From: Nocardia brasiliensis IFM 10847
GTDB taxonomy: Bacteria; Actinomycetota; Actinomycetes; Mycobacteriales; Mycobacteriaceae
Length of the DNA: 38,723 bases
Direction of reading: 5' to 3'
Assembly: GCF_000710915.1 (NCBI RefSeq)
Contig: NZ_BAUA01000070.1
Location: 1 to 38,723 of the forward strand
Below the pieces are notes generated by a model. The model was not told the DNA's origin, ran no database searches, and saw only the letters and a list, made by a program, of their open reading frames with translations. The translations under genes were made by a program, and so were the position numbers. Below are positions 21,266 through 28,604 of the stretch, piece by piece. Position 1 is the first letter of the stretch; every line of letters starts with the position of its first letter.

Positions 21266-23149
21266 ATGATGCCGAACGTGGTGAAGGGCTCGGACATGGG
21301 CGGGCTGCTGCGCTACCTCGCCGGGCCCGGCCGGGCCAACGAGCACACCGATCCCACGGTGATCGCGGGCGACATCGTGACCATGGCGGTCTACGCCGGG
21401 CGCATCGACGTCGCGCGCGCGGGCGAACTCGCGAAGCTGCTCGACTCGCCGCGCCAGACGGTGCTGCGCGGGGAGCCGGTGTTGGTCACCAACTACCGCG
21501 AAGCGCGCGCGAAGATCGCCGAGGGCGTGCCGCGCAAGGAAGCGTTCGACGCCGCGACCAAGGATCAGAACGTCTGGCACTGCTCACTGAGTTTGGACCC
21601 GAAGGAGGGTCAGCTCGACACCGCGCGCTGGGGTGAGATCGCGCGCCGGTTCATGGAGGAGATGGAGTTCGTCGACCGCGCCGACGGCGCACCGGATGTC
21701 CGGTGGACCGCGATCCATCACGGGCTGACCAAGCGCGGCGGCGATCACATCCACATCGCGATGGCGGTCGTTCGTCCGGACGGATCGCTGGCCGATGTGC
21801 GCCGCGATCATCCGCGCTCGCAGTCCGCGGCCGCGACCATCGAGCGCGAGTTCGGCCTCAAGGTGCTCGCCTCCCGGGAGGACCGGGCCACCGAGCAAGC
21901 AACCCGTCCGGACGAGCGCGGCCGCGCCGAACGGGTCGGCGCTCCGGAGACCGATCGCGAAGCGCTGCGGCGCCGGGTGCGCGCGGTCGCGACCGCGACC
22001 GAGTCCGAGGCGGAGTTCGTGCGCGAACTGCGCGGCGCCGGGATGGTGCTGCGGCCACGGTTCGCCAAGGGCGGCACCGACGAGGTCGTCGGCTACGCGA
22101 TCCGGATGCCCGCGCAGCGCAACACCAAGACCGGGAACTGGGAGAAGGCGATCTGGTACGGCGGCGGTCAGCTCGCCAAGGACCTCACGCTGTCGTCGCT
22201 GCGCGGGTGGACCGGATGGGACACCTCCGAGGATGCACGCACCGCGGCGGTCGCGGAGTGGGCGCGGCCGGCGACCACCCGCACCGGTCGGGCGATCGGC
22301 CCGAGCCCGATGTCGGAGCAGGACGCGATCCGTCAGCTCGGTCGGTGGAGCCAGTACATGTCCACCATCCCGACGAGCGACCGCGACGCGTGGGCGAAAG
22401 CCGCGTCGCAGACTGCCGGGCTGTTCGCTGCGGCGTCGGTGCGCACCGAGACCAAGCCGGGCCCGCTGGACTCGGTCTCGCGCCAGCTCGCTCGCGCCGG
22501 GCAGCTGCCCGCGCACCGGCGCCGCCCGCAGCAGGTGCACGGGCAGGGCATGCGCGCGGTGGCGCGGATGCTGTGGTCGATGCAGTCCGACGCCGCGAGC
22601 AAGGTCGCGCTCGCGGTCGCGCTGACCGAGTGCCTGCTGGCGATCATGGACATGCTCGCCGAGCGTGACCGCGCCCAGGCCGCGAAGATGCTCGCCTCGC
22701 ACGCGCACCGGTCGCTGACTCAGGTGCACATGCGTGCGGCCGGGATCGATCCGACGCGCAAGACGGTGAGCGTGAAGGAAGTCGGGTCCCCGCCGTGGGC
22801 GGCCGCGCGGCGCTCGCTGGCCGTGATCAACCGCGAGGACCGCGCGGCCGTGGAGCAGGAAGTCACCGCGGGGTTGGAGGGGTGGCGGGTCAAGCGGGTC
22901 GCGATGGCCGGGCGCCCCGGCACCGTTCCTGTCGACGAGTTCGGCCACATCACCGGCGAGCCGACGCAGCCGTGGAAGCCGGGCACGGTCTCGCGCGCTG
23001 CGGGCCCGATGACACCACCGGGCGGCAAGCAGCCCGGCAAGTCCACGCCAGGCTGGACTGCTCCAAGGCCTCCGGCTGGGCCGAGTCCGTACCAGGGCTA
23101 CAACCCGTACGGGCCCGGGCAGGACCGCGGCCGCGGGCCCGAGCGCTGA
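21266..23149 (+). CDS. Relaxase / mobilization nuclease
   Basis: This is a 627-residue relaxase. The N-terminal segment VKGSDMGGLLRYLAGPGRAN has the likely catalytic tyrosine Y17. VWHCSLSLDP lies at 103-112, and HHGLTKRGGDHIHIAMAVVR at 151-170 supplies the metal-binding histidines (H161, H163). This matches the actinobacterial mobilization nuclease group related to VirD2/MobA. It would nick oriT and stay bound to the 5' end. The C-terminal half is of unknown fold and ends in a Pro/Gly-rich tail. ATG 21266 and ATG 21269 are both possible starts, and neither has a strong ribosome binding site. Confidence 0.85.
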   Translation: MMPNVVKGSDMGGLLRYLAGPGRANEHTDPTVIAGDIVTMAVYAGRIDVARAGELAKLLDSPRQTVLRGEPVLVTNYREARAKIAEGVPRKEAFDAATKDQNVWHCSLSLDPKEGQLDTARWGEIARRFMEEMEFVDRADGAPDVRWTAIHHGLTKRGGDHIHIAMAVVRPDGSLADVRRDHPRSQSAAATIEREFGLKVLASREDRATEQATRPDERGRAERVGAPETDREALRRRVRAVATATESEAEFVRELRGAGMVLRPRFAKGGTDEVVGYAIRMPAQRNTKTGNWEKAIWYGGGQLAKDLTLSSLRGWTGWDTSEDARTAAVAEWARPATTRTGRAIGPSPMSEQDAIRQLGRWSQYMSTIPTSDRDAWAKAASQTAGLFAAASVRTETKPGPLDSVSRQLARAGQLPAHRRRPQQVHGQGMRAVARMLWSMQSDAASKVALAVALTECLLAIMDMLAERDRAQAAKMLASHAHRSLTQVHMRAAGIDPTRKTVSVKEVGSPPWAAARRSLAVINREDRAAVEQEVTAGLEGWRVKRVAMAGRPGTVPVDEFGHITGEPTQPWKPGTVSRAAGPMTPPGGKQPGKSTPGWTAPRPPAGPSPYQGYNPYGPGQDRGRGPER

Positions 23150-23167
23150 CGAGGTTTGGGGGTGGAC

Positions 23168-23276
23168 TACCCCCTGGATTACGGGGTGGATTAGCCCCTG
23201 GATTAGCGCGAGGGTTGGGTCCAGGGGGTAATCCAGTACCTGGTCCAGGGGCTGATCCAGGGGGTAATCCAGGGGA
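23168..23276. repeat. Repeats of CCCCTGGATTA / TAATCCAGGGG
   Basis: Immediately after the relaxase gene, (C/G)TGGATTA units on one strand (CCCCTGGATTA, GGGGTGGATTA, CCCCTGGATTA) are followed from about 23219 by the inverted units TCCAGGGGGTAATCCAG, TCCAGGGGCTGATCCAG and GGGGTAATCCAGGGG. The whole block is a loose inverted repeat of about 110 bp. Iteron-type protein sites or a structured DNA or RNA element are possible roles. Confidence 0.6.
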
Positions 23277-23298
23277 GGTTGTCGGTGTTGATCTGGCT

Positions 23299-23416
23299 GT
23301 TTCCCGGTCCGCCCCGTCCCCTCTCTTCGCAGGCTCCGAGTATCAAGACCACCCCCGCTCTGCGTTCCTTGGACCGGGGGTGGTCTTGATACCGGGGACG
23401 GGGCGGACCGGGAAAC
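23299..23416. repeat. Giant nested inverted repeat (23-bp and 16-bp perfect arms)
   Basis: The outer arms 23299-23321 and 23394-23416 are perfect complements over 23 bp. Inside them, 23341-23356 (TATCAAGACCACCCCC) and 23376-23391 are perfect over 16 bp, with a 19-base loop at 23357-23375. On the left 19 unpaired bases separate the two stems, on the right only two. Nothing codes here. It could be a strand-transfer, replication (single-strand origin) or cruciform element, or a very strong terminator. Confidence 0.85.
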
Positions 23417-23569
23417 AACGGGACAAGGCGGTGGGAGTGAAGCAGTGGGGAGGGAGCGGGCCGCGGCCGGCGGGGTGCGGATCGTCCGGTCGGGTGGGCG
23501 GCGGCTCGCGCAACGGGCTGGCGCGCCAGCTTCGCTGGCTTGCCACTCACCTCGTCGCGACCGTGGCGT

Positions 23570-24217
23570 TCAGCGTCGACGGCGCAGCGTTCCGGAGCCG
23601 ACCAGCGCACCGAACAGCGACTCGGCGGCAGCCACGGTGCTCGAATGCTGGGCATCGGCCAGCATTCCCTTGCGCGCTTGATCTGCCAGCGCGACGAGGA
23701 CTTCGCGAACAGCTCGAGGCGAAGTCATCACCAACGCCACGGCCTCACGCAGCGCACCCGCGCGATCCGTAGAAGCCACCGGTTTAGCGGGTGCGCTCGG
23801 CGCCGACGGGTAGGCGAAGCTTCCCGGGCCCTGTCGGGGCATGGCGTCGACCTCGTTGTGCGCGGCCGAGAGATCGCTGACCACGAACCTGAGTTGCGTG
23901 TGCGTCCACTGCTGGTGCGGGGTGATCGGTGGGTCGTGGCGCATGCGGTAGGCGAGCACGCGCAGAAGTTTCTCCGTCGCGGCGGAGTTGGAGAGCACCC
24001 GATCGACTGCGGCGTCGGGTGAGAGTGGGCGGCTGCGCTCGACGACGCGCTCGCGAATCTCTTCGCGGATCTCGACCGGACGATCGGCTCGCCGCGCTGC
24101 GCGGCGTTCTTCGGAGGCCAGGCGCCGGCACTCGTTGGAGCACCACCGGCGGGGCCTGCCTCGGCCTGGCGCGACGACCACTTTCGTCCCACAGCGTGGG
24201 CAGGTTTTGGCCTCCAT
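23570..24217 (-). CDS. Hypothetical protein with N-terminal zinc ribbon
   Basis: This 215-residue protein starts at ATG 24217. The first 40 residues hold TCPRCGTKVV and RRWCSNECRRLASEERRAA, a four-cysteine zinc ribbon followed by a basic helix, as in small DNA-binding ribbons. The rest is helical, with LSPDAAVDRVLSNSAATEKL and a C-terminal VREVLVALADQARKGML stretch. No ribosome binding site is obvious. It faces the gene at 24383 across a region with a tandem 14-bp repeat. Nucleic-acid binding is likely from the ribbon, but the role is unknown. Confidence 0.55.
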   Translation of the reverse strand: MEAKTCPRCGTKVVVAPGRGRPRRWCSNECRRLASEERRAARRADRPVEIREEIRERVVERSRPLSPDAAVDRVLSNSAATEKLLRVLAYRMRHDPPITPHQQWTHTQLRFVVSDLSAAHNEVDAMPRQGPGSFAYPSAPSAPAKPVASTDRAGALREAVALVMTSPRAVREVLVALADQARKGMLADAQHSSTVAAAESLFGALVGSGTLRRRR

Positions 24218-24230
24218 TCTGCGAGGATAC

Positions 24231-24258
24231 CGAATTTCGCCGGACGAATTTCCCCGGA
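24231..24258. promoter_or_regulatory. Tandem 14-bp repeat in the divergent intergenic region
   Basis: CGAATTTCGCCGGA (24231-24244) is followed directly by CGAATTTCCCCGGA (24245-24258), 13 of 14 identical. It lies 14 bases upstream of ATG 24217. Two head-to-tail copies just before a start suggest a protein site, perhaps for the zinc-ribbon protein itself. Confidence 0.45.
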
Positions 24259-24382
24259 ATCTCACTGATGGTGCAAGAGGTGTGTCGGCATTTTGGTGGG
24301 TTTTCGTGTGCTCACGTGGTGGGCGTGGGCAGGCTACGGTGAGCACCGTTTTGACCGGCGCGATGGGTGGGAGGTGGTGGCC

Positions 24383-24655
24383 ATGTACGGAGGCGGCTAT
24401 CGGTGTGACCGGTGTGCGTTGGGGTGGCATTCGAGCCCGTCGTGCCCGACGTCGCCGGGGCAACGGTTCGCGCCGACCATCCATGAGGTGCAGCGCCAGG
24501 TCCACGCGCTCAACCGCGTCGGTGGCCCGGACGAGCGCGACCGACGCCGGCGTCTGTCCGGGCCGCTGCCGGAGATCCCGCCCCCGCTGGGGGTTCGGTG
24601 GTGGTGGTTCCCGGTCGGGCTGGCTGTGTTCATCGCCCTGGTGATCCTGATCTAG
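24383..24655 (+). CDS. Small membrane protein with zinc-binding N-terminus
   Basis: This 90-residue protein starts at ATG 24383 after a good GGGAGGTGGTGGCC site. The N-terminus YRCDRCALGWHSSPSCP has CxxC and further Cys/His residues. A C-terminal membrane helix (WWWFPVGLAVFIALVILI) ends at the last residue, so it is probably a tail-anchored protein with its zinc-binding part in the cytoplasm. Family unknown. Confidence 0.55.
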   Translation: MYGGGYRCDRCALGWHSSPSCPTSPGQRFAPTIHEVQRQVHALNRVGGPDERDRRRRLSGPLPEIPPPLGVRWWWFPVGLAVFIALVILI

Positions 24656-24675
24656 TCAGGCACCCGGGCGGCGCG

Positions 24676-25752
24676 TCACTTGTAGGTGATGCTGGTGATG
24701 CGGAAGCTGCCGGTGGAGACCTCGGCGGTGCGGATGACGTAGGCGACCTTCTCCGCCGCCAGGTCCTCGGGCCACTGCTGGCGCACGGTCACGTCCCACA
24801 CCGAGGTGTCGGTGGCGTCGCCGCGGGCGATGTGCACGCAGTAGCGCACGTCCTGAGGCAGACCGGCGATGCCGGTGGCCAGGGCGGCCTCGTTGCCGAC
24901 GTGGGCGTCGGCAGTGACGAAGGACCGGGCTTTGACCGCGGAGCGGTCGACGAAGTAGCTGTGCTCGAACCCGAGGATCGCGCCCTGCGGGGAGGAGGTA
25001 TCGCCGGGCTCGGCGCTGATGGTGATCGACGAACTACGGAAGGTTTCGCACCCGGGCAGCCCGTGAGCGGGCAGCACCGCCGCGGCCGTCGTGGTGGCCG
25101 CGGCGTGCGGGCCGGTCGCGCCTGCCTGCGTGGGGGTGGCGGTGTCGTCGCCGAGGACGGTGGCCACGCCGCCGACCACGGCGACCAGGACCACCGCACC
25201 GACGATCCCACCGACAGCGGCGACGACCTTCGTCTTGCCCCGGTCGCCGTCGAAACGCTCGTCGTCGTAGTTGCGGCGTGGGCGCCGGGCGATCTTGCCG
25301 CCCCCGCCGTAGTCGGTCAGACGCGGCAGGGTCGGGGTGGGCACGTAGTCGCCGCTCTGTTCGGCGGCGGTCGTGGTGGCCCAGTTGTCCCAATCGACCT
25401 CATCGCCGGACCGCCCCGCGGGCTCGTCGTCGCGGGCGGGCAGCTCGGTGTTCCAGTCGTTCCAGTCGCCGGTGTACCCGTTGTCGGCCGCGGCGGCCTC
25501 GACGTCGTCGCCTCGGTCTTGCTCGGGCGGGGTGTAGGCGGTCGGGTAGTCCGGCTCGAACTCCTCGCTGTCGTCGTCGTAGGCCTCCGGCTCCGGCGGT
25601 GGCCAGGTCTCCGGCGTGGTCCCGATCGTCTGGGGCTCGGCCTCACGACGCCGGGGTCGGCGCGGCCGCCGCTGCTGCGGCTTGTCCGCCTCGGACGCCG
25701 TCGTCGTTTCCGGCGCGGTGAAGTAGGCGCTGAACGGATTGTCGTCGGCCAT
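24676..25752 (-). CDS. Membrane-anchored protein with long acidic cytoplasmic region, DUF8176-like
   Basis: This is a 358-residue protein. ATG 25752 has a good GGGGGAACC site. The first 165 residues are disordered, acidic and Pro/Glu-rich, then basic just before one membrane helix (about 175-200, VVAAVGGIVGAVVLVAVVGG). The outside domain has a C..C pair (LPGCETF and YCVHIARGD) and the pattern QGAILGFEHSYFVDRSA, which resembles the DUF8176-type extracellular domain of Mycobacteriales, from memory. Related NTF2-like domains are common in T4SS VirB8-like proteins, but that link is weak here. Confidence 0.6.
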   Translation of the reverse strand: MADDNPFSAYFTAPETTTASEADKPQQRRPRRPRRREAEPQTIGTTPETWPPPEPEAYDDDSEEFEPDYPTAYTPPEQDRGDDVEAAAADNGYTGDWNDWNTELPARDDEPAGRSGDEVDWDNWATTTAAEQSGDYVPTPTLPRLTDYGGGGKIARRPRRNYDDERFDGDRGKTKVVAAVGGIVGAVVLVAVVGGVATVLGDDTATPTQAGATGPHAAATTTAAAVLPAHGLPGCETFRSSSITISAEPGDTSSPQGAILGFEHSYFVDRSAVKARSFVTADAHVGNEAALATGIAGLPQDVRYCVHIARGDATDTSVWDVTVRQQWPEDLAAEKVAYVIRTAEVSTGSFRITSITYK

Positions 25753-25885
25753 CGGTTCCCCCTTCGTCGTCGTGCTGGGCCCCTGCGCCCCGAGCGCGGA
25801 AATACTAGTGAGATCCGCCGATCCCCGTGGACAGCGTCCGCCGCCGGGGGTGGACCAGAGACTCGGCCGGGCGCACGCTGGGGAT

Positions 25886-26059
25886 ATGGACTCCGAGGAG
25901 CGTCTGACCCTCGTCGCCGAGGCCGCCGGGCGACTGCGCGACCTCGCGGACTACCTGCGTGCCGAGCGCGACCGCCAGCTCGCCGCCGGCGGCGGCGATG
26001 CCGCCCCGGATCACCCAGGTGCTGGCCGAACTGGAGCCGGTGCTCGTCGCCGCCCATGA
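25886..26059 (+). CDS. Short helical protein or frameshifted N-terminus of the next gene
   Basis: ATG 25886 gives 57 residues. The first 34 (MDSEERLTLVAEAAGRLRDL, ADYLRAERDRQLAA) form a clean amphipathic helix. The rest (GDAAPDHPGAGRTGAGARRRP) looks out of frame. The next gene begins inside it in another frame with natural-looking protein. One indel in the repeated GGCGGC tract near 25989-25997 would fuse the two into a single protein of about 115 residues. Confidence 0.4.
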   Translation: MDSEERLTLVAEAAGRLRDLADYLRAERDRQLAAGGGDAAPDHPGAGRTGAGARRRP

Positions 26060-26237
26060 GAACGAGATCGCCGCAGCTGTCGACGTGGCTCTGGACCGCC
26101 ATGGCGAAGGGCCGTGGATGGATGCCGACCTGGCCGCTGTGGCCGGGGTCGACCTCACCGACCTGCGGCGCCTACGCGACCAGCTCCTCGCCAAAGGAAT
26201 CATCGGGCCGGCGCACAAGCCGCCGCGCGAGAATTAA
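25998..26237 (+). CDS. Hypothetical helical protein, 79 residues
   Basis: Read from ATG 25998: PPRITQVLAELEPVLVAAHE, then a WMDADLAAVAGVDLTDLRRLRDQLLAKG segment that resembles a small winged-helix-like unit (helix, turn, helix). There is no ribosome binding site, since GGCGGCGGCG directly precedes it. It may be translated by coupling to the gene starting at 25886, or be its continuation after a frameshift. Confidence 0.45.
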   Translation: MPPRITQVLAELEPVLVAAHENEIAAAVDVALDRHGEGPWMDADLAAVAGVDLTDLRRLRDQLLAKGIIGPAHKPPREN

Positions 26238-26267
26238 TCACACATACGTTCGACTAAGCTCGGATCT

Positions 26268-26429
26268 ATGCAGGTGGGCGACTTAGTCAGAATCGGTGCG
26301 AACGGGGTCTCCCAGTTCCGCGTGCTCGAGATCGACGACACCGGTGCGCGCATCGAGCCCACCCTGGACGCGCCAGGGGCGTACGCGTTCCGGATGCGGT
26401 TGATCGACCTGAGGCCCTGGACGGAGTAG
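26268..26429 (+). CDS. 53-residue small beta-rich protein
   Basis: ATG 26268 opens a short frame, MQVGDLVRIGANGVSQFRVL and onward, ending in RLIDLRPWTE. The pattern resembles a small SH3-like or Tudor-like barrel (GDLVRI, FRVLEIDD, ARIEP). It lies in a compact run of plus-strand genes, with 4 bases between its stop and the next ATG at 26434. There is no strong ribosome binding site. Confidence 0.5.
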   Translation: MQVGDLVRIGANGVSQFRVLEIDDTGARIEPTLDAPGAYAFRMRLIDLRPWTE

Positions 26430-26433
26430 CCGC

Positions 26434-26709
26434 ATGGCTGACGAGCACCTGCTCTCGACGAGACAGCAGCAGCTGGTCCTGGCCGTCGTCGAGGCGCTCA
26501 ACGACGGCGCCGAGGATCTGCACGCCGCCGAGGATCTGCACACGCGGGTGCGCGCCGTGGTGACGCCTCGGCCGGAGCCCACCGACATCGACGCGGTCCG
26601 GCGGATCATCGCGCTCGACTGGGTCGGCTACACCCCCGGTGAGAAGCCCGCCGTCGTACTGGCCAGGCTGCTCGACCGCATCGAGGAGATCACCGACCGC
26701 ACCGCCTGA
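26434..26709 (+). CDS. Hypothetical helical protein with internal tandem repeat
   Basis: This 91-residue acidic protein is largely helical (STRQQQLVLAVVEALNDGAE, then PTDIDAVRRIIALDWVGYTP). AEDLHAAEDLH near residues 26-36 comes from an almost perfect 18-bp tandem duplication of GCCGAGGATCTGCAC. It follows the 53-residue gene by 4 bases and is probably cotranscribed. No family recognised. Confidence 0.5.
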   Translation: MADEHLLSTRQQQLVLAVVEALNDGAEDLHAAEDLHTRVRAVVTPRPEPTDIDAVRRIIALDWVGYTPGEKPAVVLARLLDRIEEITDRTA

Positions 26710-26715
26710 CCGGGG

Positions 26716-27480
26716 TTACGCGGTGCACGAGTTCCATTCGGCGTCGTGGTCGGGGCACCACTGGTAGTAGCTGGTGTCGAGATTGTGGCTCACGGGTGCA
26801 CGTCCGTGTTCGGGTCTCCACCCGCGCCAGTGGCGGGTGTTGCACGGGCTGCACAACGGTGCGCGGACGAAGCCGTGGGTGTGGCAGTGGTCCCAGACCT
26901 GCGCTGGAACGCTCAGGCAGCCCGCGCACATGAACCGTGATGCCAGCGGCCAGGCCCCGCGTCCGGATCGGTCCGGGGTGTAGGGGCATCCGGCGAGCTC
27001 GCCTTGGTAGATGACGGCATCGAGGTCGCTGCCTCGAGGGCCGAAGACCACCGCGGTGCGAGTGTGGTCGCCGCAGTCGGACACGACGACATCGCCGACG
27101 GCGGTGACCCAGTTGCCGTCATCGCCGGTGCCGTGCGAGAGGCCCATGCACGAGCAGTCGCATTCCATCCCGGTCGCGTCGAGGCACGACTGCGTGCAAC
27201 GCGCCAGCTTGGTCATGTCCCGGGCCACGACAACGTGGCCGTAGCGGTCTACCGCTGCGACCACCAGCCGGGTCAGGCATGTCCGGGGCAGGTACCACCG
27301 GTCGCCGTTGAGGATCGGCGAGCGGATGCGGACCGACTTGTGCAGCCACCGCCGGTTTCCTTTCTGCGGCGGGATCTTCGCGACCACCTCGCCCTCGACC
27401 GGAAGCCACACCAACGCCACACCGGGCGCGGTGATCACCCTGCCGTGCTCGAGGCGCACGTTGGGCATGCCGTCTTTCAT
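26716..27480 (-). CDS. Endonuclease VII-like (HNH/beta-beta-alpha-metal) nuclease
   Basis: This is a 254-residue protein. The C-terminal third has MCAGCLSVPAQVWDHCHTHG followed by FVRAPLCSPCNTRHW. This is the CxxC, DHxH, LCxxCN pattern of the recombination endonuclease VII family, with two zinc-binding CxxC pairs and the catalytic DH. The N-terminal 150 residues are unusual and carry a second Cys cluster (ARCTQSC, MECDCSC). They may be a target-recognition part. It lies 10 bases downstream of the NERD gene on the same strand, so the two may act together, for example in defence. Confidence 0.68.
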   Translation of the reverse strand: MKDGMPNVRLEHGRVITAPGVALVWLPVEGEVVAKIPPQKGNRRWLHKSVRIRSPILNGDRWYLPRTCLTRLVVAAVDRYGHVVVARDMTKLARCTQSCLDATGMECDCSCMGLSHGTGDDGNWVTAVGDVVVSDCGDHTRTAVVFGPRGSDLDAVIYQGELAGCPYTPDRSGRGAWPLASRFMCAGCLSVPAQVWDHCHTHGFVRAPLCSPCNTRHWRGWRPEHGRAPVSHNLDTSYYQWCPDHDAEWNSCTA

Positions 27481-27490
27481 CGGGCGACGC

Positions 27491-28129
27491 CTAGCCGCTG
27501 AGGTAGGCGGGTTCGCCGAGCGCGGCCGCGATCAGGTCCTGGCGGCCGTCGTAGAGGTGCGCGACGCCGAGGCGGGCCAGAAGAGTGTGGACCCGCTCGG
27601 CGTCCCACTGCACCTTCTGCTTCTCCAGGCGGTGCAGGTAGTAGCGGAACACGTCGAAATCCTCGACGACGATGTCGATCTTCTCCGGGTGCGAGTCCAC
27701 CTGCAGCGCCGGAACATCCTGGTCGGGGAGCAGCATCACCACGACCAGGCCCCACACGAAGCAGGGCCGCCGGGTCACGCTGTAGGTCCAGTTCTTCATC
27801 GCCATGCTGTTGGTGCGGACCTGGCTGACGGGGTTGTGGCCGCTGTAGTTGCCGTAGATGTCGGCTACGCGCCCGTCGTCCATGAGCCACGGCCCGTTCG
27901 ACGGCACGACCAGCGTGCCGTGCTGCAGGCTGCGGAATCCCTTGATCTCGACTGCGATGCAGCGCTGGCGGGTGAAGATCAGCGCGTCGAGCTGGCGGTT
28001 GCGGCCGCGGTGCGGGACGTTGACGTTGAGCAGCGCCACACCGGGCTGGGCCGGGCTCCACCGGACCCATTCGGCGAACCGCTCTTCAGCCGGTGACAGT
28101 TCCGAGTCCTGGTTGACCAACAGCAGCAC
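27491..28129 (-). CDS. NERD-domain (nuclease-related) protein
   Basis: GTG 28129 follows GGGGAGG with a 5-base spacer and is preferred over GTG 28156. It gives 212 residues. VNVPHRGRNRQLDALIFTRQ followed by RCIAVEIKGF has the NERD pattern, a nuclease-like fold with D (QLDAL) and ExK (EIK) active-site residues. The C-terminal part is helical with a VWGLVVVMLLPDQDV segment. NERD proteins are linked to DNA processing and defence in several bacteria. It is followed by the endonuclease VII-like gene. Confidence 0.7.
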   Translation of the reverse strand: MLLLVNQDSELSPAEERFAEWVRWSPAQPGVALLNVNVPHRGRNRQLDALIFTRQRCIAVEIKGFRSLQHGTLVVPSNGPWLMDDGRVADIYGNYSGHNPVSQVRTNSMAMKNWTYSVTRRPCFVWGLVVVMLLPDQDVPALQVDSHPEKIDIVVEDFDVFRYYLHRLEKQKVQWDAERVHTLLARLGVAHLYDGRQDLIAAALGEPAYLSG

Positions 28130-28280
28130 AGCGACCTCCCCCGTCCGACCGGCCACGCGCTCGTCGGGCCGGTCTCGCTCACCGATCTCTCCCTCGCCGC
28201 CAGTGTCGCACGACCCACCGACACCCCGAAGTCGTTCGAGCGCAGCGGGTTACAGGTCCGCAGCCTGTCGTCCGGGTTGG

Positions 28281-28604
28281 TCAATCGGTTTGGGCCAGGA
28301 CCCATTCGCGGTAGCCGTCGTGCGCCTCGACGATGGGCACGGCCAGGACCTGGGGTGTGTCGTAGGGGTGTTCGACCGAGGCGCGGCGGATGATCTCGTC
28401 GACCGAGGACGCGCGGGTGTGGATCAGCACGAGTGCTTCGGCGTCGTCTTCGATCTTGTCCTCCCACGCGTAGATCGACCGCACGGCCGGGATGACGTTC
28501 CCGCACGCGGCCAGCCGGTCCGCGACCAGGCGGCGGGTGAACTCGGCGAGCCAGTCGGCGGATTCGGCGGTGATCGTGATGGTGACTAGAGACTCTTCGG
28601 CCAT
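28281..28604 (-). CDS. cutA: CutA-family divalent ion tolerance-like protein
   Basis: This 107-residue protein is clearly CutA-like: SADWLAEFTRRLVADRLAAC, then VIPAVRSIYAWEDKIEDDAE, the LVLIHTRASSVDEI segment and VEHPYDTPQVLAVPI, all core motifs of the trimeric ferredoxin-like CutA fold. It would be cytosolic. CutA is linked to copper tolerance, though its role is often a signalling or scaffold one. Its ATG at 28604 lies inside the end of the XRE gene, overlapping by 19 bases, so the two are coupled. CutA on a plasmid next to an XRE regulator is unusual. Confidence 0.88.
   Translation of the reverse strand: MAEESLVTITITAESADWLAEFTRRLVADRLAACGNVIPAVRSIYAWEDKIEDDAEALVLIHTRASSVDEIIRRASVEHPYDTPQVLAVPIVEAHDGYREWVLAQTD

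Noticed and set aside
23299..23416. Terminal inverted repeats of an insertion sequence
   Set aside because: The arms enclose no transposase gene, and no target duplication is visible outside them.
28240..28300. tRNA-like stretch GCGGGTTACAGGTCCGC with an anticodon-stem look
   Set aside because: The loop would need an unlikely ACA anticodon, and no matching acceptor stem or T arm (GGTTCGA) is present at the right distance on either strand.
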